Positions 9,758-19,991 of a stretch of 64,000 nucleotides of DNA are shown one piece after another. Every line of letters starts with the position of its first letter. Position 1 is the stretch's first letter. The position numbers were made by a program, and so were the translations under genes. This stretch comes from Endocalyx cinctus. Lineage: Eukaryota; Ascomycota; Sordariomycetes; Amphisphaeriales; Apiosporaceae. The notes beneath the pieces were generated by a model. That model made no database searches. It worked only from the letters and a program-made list of their open reading frames with translations, and had not been told where the DNA came from. The DNA lies in assembly GCA_001600455.1 (NCBI GenBank), contig BCKC01000006.1, forward strand, positions 2,604,001 through 2,668,000, in the 5' to 3' direction.

Positions 9758-11635
9758 ATGTCTTCCTTCACTTATCTCAGCGTTATTCCTATTCTCTTTT
9801 TGGCGGTCTGGTACCTATGCCGAACAACTTATCGATTCTTTACATCTCCGTTACGCGTTATACCGGGACCTTACCTCGCCCGCGTCACGGATCTATGGTT
9901 TTTGTATATATTCAGAAAAGGAAGATTTGAAAGGGTAAACAAAGATCTTCACGAGAAATATGGTCAGTAACAGAACACCTTAACATTCTACTTGACCGTA
10001 TTTTTAATTTTAAAGTTCTTACTTCTTACTCTTCCCACTCTTTGTCTTACTCGCGCTAACCTATATTTATCTTCACCCCTGATTCAGGCCCGGTTGTTCG
10101 CTACGGACCCAACCGGTACAGCATCAACCACCCGGAAGCGGCCAAGATGATCTACGGGGCCGGCAGCCGGTTCACCAAGTCGGACTGGTACACGCCGTGG
10201 GGCAACCCGGGCAGCTGGACGTACTTCTCCGACCGGGACCCGGCGCGCCACAAGCACAACCGCAGCATGGTGCAGAACATGTACTCGATGACGTCGCTCC
10301 TGCACTACGAGCCGTACGTGAACGAGGTGACGGACTTGTTCTGCCGTCGGCTGACCGAGCTGGCCGAGCGCGGCGACGAGATCAACATGGAGTACTGGTT
10401 CCAGTGCTACGCCTTCGACATCACCGGCATGATCACCTACTCCAAGCGCCTCGGCTTCCTCGACCGCGGCGAGGATATCGGCGACATCATCTCGGCCATC
10501 TGCCAGGATCGCACCTACGCGAGCCAGGCCGCCCTCTTCCCCTCCCTGCACCCGTACCTGTACGTCCTGCGCAACTACGTCATCAGCCAGAAGGAGGTCG
10601 GCCGGAAGTACGTCTTCAAGTTCACCACCGCCATGATCGACCGGCATCACGCGAACCCTAAAGGGGCGCCTCGCGAAGAAGAAGAAAAGCAAGAGGAGGA
10701 AGAAAAAATCGACGAAAACGAACCGCCTCGCGCCGTCGACTTCGTCACCAAGCTCCTCGCCAAACACGCCGCCGATCCCCAAGCTTTTCCCGAGTACAAC
10801 GTGCTCGCGACCTGCGGCGCCAACATGATGGCCGGATCAGAAACCGTCGCCATCGCCGCCTCGGCCCTCTTATACCTCCTCCTGAAGCACCCGGCCGCGC
10901 TCGAGAAGCTGAGGCGCGAGGTCGACGAGTACGTGGCCGAGGCCGAGGGCGGTCGCATCAACTATAAGCGCGCCCAGGAGATGCCTTACCTCCAGGCCGT
11001 CATCAAGGAAGGCCTGCGCATGCATCCCGCTACCGGCTTGCCTATCGAGCGGGTCGTCCCCGCCGGTGGTTGCACTATCGGGGATAACTTCTTTCCTGAG
11101 GGTGTATGTTTCCTTTTTTTTTTCTTCTCTCCTTTCTTCTCTCTTTTATTCTTTTTTTTTCTTTTCTCCCATCAATCATTATGCATAACAAAATAGCTAA
11201 CCTTGATTTTTCTTTTTCGCAGACCGTCGTAGGTGTTAACGCCTGGATCGAGAACATGAACCCCCTCTACTTCGGCGAGGACGCCGACAAGTTCCGACCG
11301 GAAAGATGGATTACAGACGATCAAGCTAAGATCGGACTCATGAACAGGCATTGGATATCGGTAAGTTTTCTTTTTTTTTCTCTTAATTATTTGTTAAAAT
11401 AATAATAATTACTAACAATCAATATCTACAGTTCGGCCTAGGAATGCGAAATTGCATCGGCAGACACATCGCGATGCTCGAGATTTCTCAGCTTCTACCT
11501 CGCCTGATCCACGATTTCGACTTCATCCTGTCGGACGAGCTCAGCGGGTCGAAGTCAGAGTGGCAGACGACTAACTTCTGGTTCGTGAAGCCTGATAACT
11601 TCAAACTACGCGTCGCCTTGAGGAAATCCTCGTAG
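9758..11635 (+). CDS. Cytochrome P450 monooxygenase (pisatin demethylase / benzoate hydroxylase-like)
   Basis: Proposed exons are 9758-9962, 10088-11103, 11223-11360 and 11432-11635, giving 520 aa. Introns of 125, 119 and 71 bp have GTCAGT, GTATGT and GTAAGT donors; the last has an ACTAAC branch point. The N terminus carries one membrane anchor (about residues 5-27) then IPGPYLAR. The I-helix reads MMAGSETVAIA (AGSET at about 317-321). The K-helix ExxR is EGLR (376-379). The PERW motif follows. The heme loop FGLGMRNCIG is complete, with the ligand Cys at about 461. It is therefore a likely ER-bound, NADPH-P450 reductase-dependent enzyme. Fold and motifs resemble fungal pisatin demethylases and benzoate 4-hydroxylases, but the CYP family and substrate are not certain. 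An acidic Glu/Lys-rich insert sits just before the I-helix part. Confidence 0.9.
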
Positions 11636-12134
11636 ATGCGAACTTTTATTTTTTTTTCTTAGTCAAAGAAGGGATCATGATGGAGGGGAAAATATAAACA
11701 GTCTGGGATAGAGTTGTTCTTTTGGTTAGATCTTACGCGTTATATAAAAGGGTCGGTAGCGAAATCTGGTACATGTCACTATACTATAGAGGTGGAAAAC
11801 TTCTACGGCGTTGGTGGGAAATTTTGGGATTTTATTTTTAACTTCCTGGTGAAAGGAATCTGTATATTTTTTCTTCATTCAGTTCGTCTACATATTTATT
11901 AAATTTGGATATTACTCTATAACTTGAGACCAAATATACGAGTTAAACTTCACATCTTAAAAGCAGCCTGTAGTACTCCTTTATGTTCAACAGTATCATC
12001 ACACACGAGATTAGACAAGAGGGAGATGAAAAGAAGTTTGGTGATTCACGACTTTATATTAGTGGCATATCCATATTCCATTCCACCCTACTTCGCGACT
12101 TCTTAGCGGCCCTTTTGAATTATGAGTCCGGCGA
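11636..12134. other. Intergenic, no gene seen
   Basis: AT-rich 3' flank of the P450, convergent with the small acidic minus-strand ORF. Only short frames that resemble no protein. Confidence 0.6.
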
Positions 12135-12749
12135 TTACAAAAATTCGCGATAGTTTTGGTGTCCCATAGGCCAACCGGTCGGCCAGCCGCGGAAGGCAGG
12201 GTTGCTGTTATTGTTGTTGTTGTTGGTGGTGGTAGTGGTAGTGGTTCTTTTACCCCAGCTTCCGTCACGTTCTTCCGTCGCGTCCCAAGTGGTCACGCGC
12301 GGCGCCTCGCTGTTGATCAGGTTTCGGGTAGGACCTAAGCCGAGCGTCTTTCGGAAGGCGTTCAGATCGTCCCGGGATTGGGTCTCGACCAATTTGGCGT
12401 AGAACGGCACCTTCGCCTCCTCCTCCTTATCCATCACGTCGGTGTTTTCCTCTTCCGCGATATCCTCCTCGTCGCCATGCTCATCGGAAAGCTGGGATTC
12501 CTCGCCACCGGTGGCCTGGTCGTGGTCTTCATCACCCGAGGCTGCTGGGGTGATATCTTCATCCTTGCTTCCGTCGTCGGACCCGTCAGGCTTCGTTTCT
12601 GCACTATCCTTCGGGACGTAATCCTAGCTTGTCTCTTGAGGATAGTGAGAAAAGCTGCTGATCAGGCTGGACGTTGGACCCAGCTGCAGAGCCTCGTCTC
12701 TGAACTTGTTCAGCTTGTCGCGAGCTTCGGTATCCACCACGTTGGCCAT
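12135..12749 (-). pseudogene. Small acidic ORF with an internal duplication, interrupted by one in-frame TAG
   Basis: Reading the minus strand from ATG 12749 in a single frame gives 41 codons, a TAG at 12626-12624, then 162 further open codons to a stop at 12135. Both parts look coding and belong together. The first contains DKLNKFRDEALQLGPTSSLI and the second DDLNAFRKTLGLGPTRNLI, a clear internal repeat of about 25 residues. The segment between is strongly acidic (many Asp/Glu), and the C-terminal part has runs of Thr and Asn. The start context is good (ATCATGG). No GT donor fits an intron that would remove the stop while keeping the first repeat. A single C-to-T change of a CAG codon would create this stop. 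It could be a recent pseudogene, a sequencing error, or a protein made from only one part. I do not recognise the family. Confidence 0.5.
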
Positions 12750-15451
12750 GATAATGATGGTTTTATTACCGAAAGTTGTTGCTGTAAAATTGATTATTTG
12801 CGAGTTAGACGGGTGCGATAACAAGAGGCTGAAATAAGAAAAAAGTGGTGAAGGGGGAATATTTACAGGTTGGATTACTAGAGGTTTGATATGTTGCTGC
12901 AATCCAAATATTATTAGTCGTTCTGTTGATGAATTGTGTAGAGAGTAAATAGAAAATTTGTGACCATCATTGGCTTTAGCAGGAGATCTTGTAGATTTTT
13001 TCTTCTCTTTTTTCTTTTAAGCCCAGATTATTTTCATAGATGATATTCCATGGGTAGGAATTGAATAAAGGGATCATTACATACTGTTATTGATCTTCTC
13101 TTCAATGGCAGGTGGAATGTTCTCTTTATAATGAATACATTCGTGTTCTGTCATGAAGTTAATTGACATTCGATGTTGATGATCAGATGAGAGATAAAAA
13201 GAAGAAAAAAGATTTTAGGGCACTAACGATTTCCATGAACATGTGTCGAGGCCGGCGATGTTGTCGGCGATAAGACATCTTTTGCTGTCAAGCTGACAGA
13301 CTCACTCTTTTCTACGAAGTGATTGATCAGACTTCCTTCTTTCTTTATATTCCTCGTAAACGTACCAAGGCGAGAATTCACTTACGGCAATCAACCCTAT
13401 CTTGAAGTGCCTCGCTCGCTGCCGCAGTCTCACACAGAGCAGCATCCTGTGCGTCTTTGCGCACGTGGAGCTCTCCCGTACAACAGTCTAAAAGTCAACT
13501 CAAATCTGATATTATACATACAAATAAGGTATAATATTATCATTCAGGGAAAAAAAAAAAGGAAAACAAATAACTAACCGGATGCTGGAATTAGCATCTT
13601 TAGAGTCGCTCCCATTCTTTCGATTTCTTTTCGCGCCGATAGAATATGGCAGATGCACATTTCTGTGAAAAAAAAAAAGGAAGCAGCATTAACATGTATC
13701 TTAAATGCTCAATTTTTTTTTTTATTTTTTTTTGTGTTCATTGTTATTTTTTAAGAATGTATGTATCTTTTTGGTCATGTTGATTATTCCACCTACCCAT
13801 ACTTGGTGGAAGTGATTGAGTATGTACGTAGATCCCGTAATGACTGATCTCGGCCAGATTAGTACAACATCAAATCAAGTATCTGGCGAATATTCATCCT
13901 TACATAGATATTAGAAAGAAGTAATTTTTTTTTTTTTTTTTTTTTTTTTTTTCAATTCTTCAGTAACCAATTCTACTGGCTTGTCACACGTGTTATACAT
14001 GACACAAGTTTATCCCACTTCAGCTGACCCATTTTGTGCTGCAACGCGTTAATATTTTGCCTCACGCGTCTGATTTCTCATTTTGTAAACCTTTTTTTTC
14101 TTGCTGCAGCAGCAGTCCATAGGTGAAGAGATTATTTCATGTCATTAAGTACTTTGGTACTTGAAAGAGATGTCAAGAAAGCAAGAGCAAAAATTAACCC
14201 TGTCTGCATAGATGATCGTGTCGATAGCAGACGTGATTTTCTGAGAGGGAGCTTGACAATGTTTTGGTACCATGTGATATATCATATATGGGATATATGG
14301 GATATATGGATCAATCTCGAAAATATTCTGGGTGGGTGATTCATCTTAAAGGGGGCTTAATTTTATTATTGTATATTTGCAAGTTGTAATCGATGACATC
14401 ATCTACTAGTCGCGTAAAAAAGGGGAAAGCCGTACAAAACGATGTATCAATAATACCACTTTGTCATGACCTCATCTAACATTCAGCTTGTCGGCCGTGA
14501 GATGAATCAGGCTAGGAGCAGCCGTTGAACGAACCGTAGATATCATATACAGCGTACATGGTAATATGGTCCCTTTAGGTAGGGAACAAGAATTATGTAA
14601 GTTTACGTTGATATGTGTCTTGAAAGGATGAAAGTTTATTCCTTTGACTATTGTTCCTAGGGTATTCAATGAATCTTTTTCGCTGCTCGTGAGACTGTTT
14701 GGTAGGAAATACATGTATATATGTAAAAGGTTGCCAGCGAATAAACCTTTTCTCTTTCTCTCCTCCAGGCTGTTGCTGATCCTGGATTTCCGGGTGTAAA
14801 TATTATCCTTCCAGTACTCCCGGGTTTCATTTTGCGTGTGCTGTGAGCTCAGTCACAAGAATCCAAGTCCAGCAATCTGATTGCTGAACTTGCTCTTCTA
14901 GGGCTGAGATCAACCTCCTTGTATCGTTCAAATATGTATCAAAAACTCCAGTAAAAGCAAACCCATCTCTCCTCCAAACTCCATGCAATGCGTATACTTT
15001 TGCCATGGTTGCCCCTGTTCCCATCTCTAATGTGCTCCTCGATGGAATAAAAACAATAGTGAAACAATGACATAAAAAGAAAAAAAAAATCAATAAACGC
15101 CGTTCTCTCATGAAGGGTATGTAGAGAAGTCATTTGTAAAGTAATTTCCGTAAGACAAGACGCCCTTGAATCCTAACGTAATTTTTTGGTGTATAACAGT
15201 TTTCTGCGAAATAGCCATAATTGAGGTAAAAGTAAGCAGAATTTCTTTTCAGTTCAATAACGCAAAATTCATGTGCGTCAGTCTTGGGGGTTGCCGGATA
15301 TGTCCCTTCGATTTCCGAGCCCACGTAGTACAGAACGCCACTTTTGTTATCAAGGTTGGTTCACGGCATGCCCGAGCGGGTTAGACCACTATAACAGCAG
15401 TCCTGGTATAAAGAGTATCGAGTATCGAGTCAGGCTGCATTAGCCTATGCT
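12750..15451. other. Intergenic, AT-rich, homopolymers and a tRNA-like relic
   Basis: No convincing gene. It holds a 28-base T run (13925-13952), several A/T runs, a GGGATATAT tandem near 14288-14310, and a stretch near 15372-15432 resembling a decayed class II tRNA. One 65-residue minus-strand frame (14827-15024) reads rather protein-like but has no support from a family match. Confidence 0.5.
13925..13952. repeat. Poly-T tract, 28 bases
   Basis: Uninterrupted T run. Long homopolymers of this kind recur through the non-coding parts of the window. Confidence 0.9.
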
Positions 15452-18400
15452 TCATGTCGGCTTATTGTTATCATCGTGATGTTGCTCCAAATGATCAGAT
15501 CTGCGGGTGAACCACCCGCCCCTCTCCCATTGTCCGGTTACGTAGAGGCATTGCTGTCTAACCTCATCATCAGAAATTCCGTCCAATAGCGTGTTCAGTC
15601 TTTTGAAATCAATCGGTTTCAGGATCCAGCCATCAAAGCCAGCGCCCACGTATGTTGGTCTTTCCTTTTCTAGAAGAGATGCCGACACGGCAAATATGGG
15701 AATTCTCCTTCGGATACCCATTAAACTAGGAGGAGTTGGACACTCCTCGGACTTTTCAAATGCTCTGATCATCTTAGTACTACTAAGACCATCGACGATT
15801 GGCATCTTTTTTTTTTTTTTTACATGTCAGTTATGTTCCCATAAAATTTTCTCAAAACAGCGCTGAGGAGATCGCTTACCTGCATATCCATAAGGACAAT
15901 ATCAAAGTCGGCGGGGGTTTCCTTATATACTGTGTAACAATCTTCGCCATTGACGGCGTGATGTACGGTGTGTCCGGCTTTCTCTAAACGCTTTTTGAGT
16001 AATTTCATATTGATTGGGTCGTCCTCCGCCACAAGTACCCGAAGCTTGCCCAATTGCTCAGTTGCTTGGTCTCTCGTGAACTTAGGGGAGGTTTGAATTT
16101 CAAACAGAACCTTAGACGCCTGCCCAGTCTGAGGGGCCTCTACTTGTTCGATATAATCGTCAGGAATCTTAATAGGTTTAATAGGCATTTTAGTATCCGC
16201 CACAGGGTGTATCCCAGGCTGCGCGTTGGTCGGTTTAATGGGACCTGTAGTCGATCGCCGTAATGGAACAGGCCGCCCTGGGTGACTAGTAGTTAATACA
16301 GATGGTCCCGGCAGAGAAGTGGTGCTAGGAGTTTGATGGTGTTGCCGTCCTCTAGTAGAGTTTTTGCGTTGGAGAGTTGCTGCTTCTTCTCCTTCGGGCT
16401 CACCAAGAGACAGGGGTAGCTGAATCGCGTCAATGAGACGATCTGCATCGCTCTTGTTGCTGTGGCCACTATTGCTGCCACCACTTATTCGACTCGTAAC
16501 ACTGTTCACGTCTTCGAAGCTCAATTTTTCGTTGAGCATGCGAGGTGCTGAATGCGTAGAGCTTGACCTCCCTCGGTCGACAAGCATCCTTTCGCCAATT
16601 TCGGTAGGTGGTAACGAAGTCGTGACACTAGGTTGACTCTGGCTTTGGGATTGCTTCGGAGCATGATCCTTAGCATCGACTTTGTCTAGAGCATCGGGGG
16701 TCGGTATAACAAAAGGCAGCTGGATGACAAATCTAGACCCCTTTCCCTCTTCAGATTTCAGCCGAAGCTGGCCATCCATATTTCGCACAATTCGTGCTAC
16801 AACGGCAAGCCCTAATCCCAGGGTTCTCTTCTCAGGTGAATTCCCCAGCGGTGAATCGACGGAATCTAGCTCGTCGGCATCCGGACTAACCTGCTCTAGG
16901 TCTTGGAAAAGGCTGTCGAGTTTTTCACGGCTCATACCGCACCCAGTGTCATGGACGGCAATCTCAATACGACACTGGGATTCGCCAACTTCCACAACGA
17001 AGGCTTCCACCGTGACAGAGCCCTGAGCTGTGTGTTGCAGGGCATTCGCTGCCATGTTAGCAATGGCCTGTCGCACTCGTCGATAATCACCGTAGACGTA
17101 TCGGGGAAGGCCGGGATGCTCGATTATTTCGTAAGAAATATCCTTGCGTTTTGCGTCTACCTTAAACGGTTCTGCGGCTTCATGTACACACGACGACAAG
17201 TCCATTATTTCATCCTTCACTAGCCCTTGTCCTTCTTCCGTATTGGTGAGATCGAGAAGATCGTTTATCACATATATCAGAGATTTGGACGCAGAATGAG
17301 ATTTGGCCAAGTTTTCCCGCGTCTCGTGGTCGAGACTTCCTTCTAACGCGATTTCTAAGTAGTTTATTATGGCATTTAATGGCGTGCGAACTTCATGTGC
17401 AGAGTTGGCGAGTAGAAGTCTTGTCAATCTGCTGCTTTGTACCGCAGCTTCCTTTTGTCTCCATACCTCGATGAATTTGCCTAAGATAAGCTAAGTTAGC
17501 AATTATGTCTCGTGGAAAGGGGTGGATTAAATAAGTCCATACCGTAGACCAAGCAGAGGACCGCAGCGGTCTCAACCTGTTCATCAGACCACTCGCGGCA
17601 TTTACCAATAACGGTTTCATGCCAAGCCTTGAAACTTGTCCGTGGCTCGAGATAATTCGCAGTGCCTTCTTTGATGACTTTCTCGTAAGGATTTCCCGCC
17701 CACTTCACTTCCCTGATTTGACCCTTGCGGAAGAAAACAATGAAATCGCTCCCGCCCACGCTGAGTGGGACATATAATAAACCTGCAATCACGGAAAATC
17801 CAGGGGGATACCGGAGATCTGGAAAATCCTCCCGGATGTCCTGAGTAGTGAGTACTGAGGTGAAGCTTCTGAGGCGGAGGTACTCAAGCATGGCGAGTGC
17901 TTCTTGAGAATGCTCTATTTTACCTAAAATCTTTGTCTCACCACGTATGGAAAGCATGCCAAAATCGACGTCGAATAATTTTAAAAGATCTTCAGAAGAA
18001 GCAATAATATAACCCGAAGGGTTCTTGTCGGTTGGCACAGTGTTGATGAGTTTTCTCGCCTGTAGTCGAGACGCGTACGAGAGTCTCTCGATATTGCGCG
18101 ATGCCGTGTCTCCCACGAGTCGACACATCTTTCGAATGGGGAAAGGGACACGCATTCCTCGTGGGCCATAGCTATGACATGCAATAAGACCCCAGAGGGC
18201 GTCAAAAGCATTAATAGAGATGGACATAGACGACCGAACAGCCATATTTGCCAAGTATTTCAAATGTATAGGAGACATAGCGCGTAGGTAGGCGTGGCTC
18301 AGATCGAGCGGAGATTCTAAGTCTTCCGTAGAGCGACAAACCAGTCTGGCTGATTCAAGATCTCGGTCGTATAGAAGTCTGACTTTGTTGAGCTTATAAA

Positions 18401-19991
18401 GATCACGAGCCTGTTTTGGAATGTCAGATGCAGGGAAGTGTAAGCCATGATACAAATCTCTGGTCTGCGCAGGATCAACTAGTTCCGTAACCACTTTACC
18501 ATTGTAAGACGTGTCAAACTGGTATATCATAACTCTGTGGAAGCCCGTGAGTTCTTTGATAATACCAACTAGGATTTTTAGAAACCTTTCCAAATTCGGG
18601 GCCGAGGCAAGCTGTTCTTGAACTTGAGACATTATATCGAAGACCTGCATCGCGCCAGCTTCTCCTCGCCTCCTACGAGCACTTCTCAGCATTCGTAAGG
18701 GTTTACTGCTGATTTCCGTGCTTTCGAAAAGTTCCTCCGTGGTAGGATTTTGGTATAGCGTGTCTTCCGGGCCCTCCGCCATAGACTCGCCCGGCGGGCG
18801 TAGAGGATTCTCTTTGTCATCTTCTAACTCAAACTCGCAAATAATGAGATCCGGTTGGGTATCGTTGATGTGCATCGCGCACCAAAGCTTTATGTGCCTT
18901 TTATCAGGAGGGCGTAGGGATATACTAAAAACGTCAGGGCCGTCTGTTGTAGGGTCAGAGTCTTCGTCACGGACAAAGTCGATGTGGTCTAGTAAATTAT
19001 CGGCCTGCTCTTCAGTGAAAATATCGGTAAAATTCTTCAGTTTAAATAAAGCCTCTGGCGCATAACCGATAATCTGCTTCGAGTTCTCGCTCACGACTCG
19101 GACGCAGAAGCAACCATCAGTCTCCTCCCTCAACGCGACTATCAGACCGAAGGATTGCACGGCACCGGGTGCGTGTATGGGTTCATCTTCGCAGCGCTCC
19201 AAGCTACCGTCTCGGCCGGTGATGACGGCGTGGCCGTCCGCAGTCATAACATGCTGAAATCGAGCCGTGACTAACCCTTCGGTGAAATCATGAGTATCTT
19301 TTGGAGAGTCGTATAAGCTTTGACTGTCTGTCGCGGCCTTGGTAGATCGGGTGTCTCGTGTCTTGTCAGACACCTCGGAAGTGTTATCATGGAATAAGGA
19401 TAAGGACCCAGGAGTAGCGAAATGCTCGCTGACCCGAGCCGGCGTGTCTAACGAGGTCAAGGTGCTTTTCCTCCGAGGCTGAAGAACCATGTCTTGCTCA
19501 CCCGGCGAAAGGACGGAAGGCGATGCCGGGAACGTATCAGATCGCCGCGAGCCTATATTATTATCGATTGACATACGAGGATGGCTCATTCGACGACGAT
19601 GGCTCGATGCCCGATGATCGGAATCGGACCTGTTTCGTGGCTGACCCCGGATTGCAGACTGCGATTGATCAACACTCACTACTGATCGGATGGGATAAAC
19701 TAGATCGGACGGATCTGCATTGCTGCTAGCGCTTCCATAACCAAGCTGTCGGTCCGAGTTGGCGCTCCACGAAGAAGGGATACTAGCAGTCGGGCGATGC
19801 CGAAACTCGAGGGGAGCATCGGCAGGCATTACCAAAGAGGTGGGGTGCAGGATGGAGGTATGATTTGCGGACATAGGAGTATCGGTCGGATGCACAAGAG
19901 GGGTCTCCGAATTCTCTTCGGAGGGTCTCGGCAGGTCAGATTGACCTGACTGTAAATCCTTCTCAGCGACATGGTCTTGATCAGACGCCAT
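15452..19991 (-). CDS. fphA: Fungal phytochrome, hybrid sensor histidine kinase / response regulator
   Basis: Proposed exons on the minus strand are 19991-17543, 17480-15880 and 15805-15452, giving 1467 aa. The introns are 62 and 74 bp (GTATGG and GTAAGC donors; GCTAAC and CTGAC branch points). Residues 1-235 are a Ser-rich disordered tail. Then come the PAS region with the bilin-attachment Cys at about 267 in ERCEDEPIHAPGAVQSFG, the GAF domain with the phytochrome signature PASDIP, and the PHY domain. The kinase core follows: H-box NSAHEVRTPLNA (phospho-His about 845), N-box NMAANALQHT, G1 HDTGCGM and G2 LGLGLAVVARIV. The receiver has acidic EDD, phospho-acceptor Asp about 1348 in VLMDMQMP, and KPID. 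The splice joins restore VYG-KFIEVWRQKE and MDMQ-MPIVDG. It is expected to be a red/far-red light sensor passing phosphate to an HPt protein and the stress MAPK pathway. Intact and full length. Confidence 0.95.

Noticed and set aside
10084..10782. 232-codon minus-strand frame opposite the P450
   Set aside because: Antisense shadow of the GC-rich P450 exon 2, which has full family motifs.
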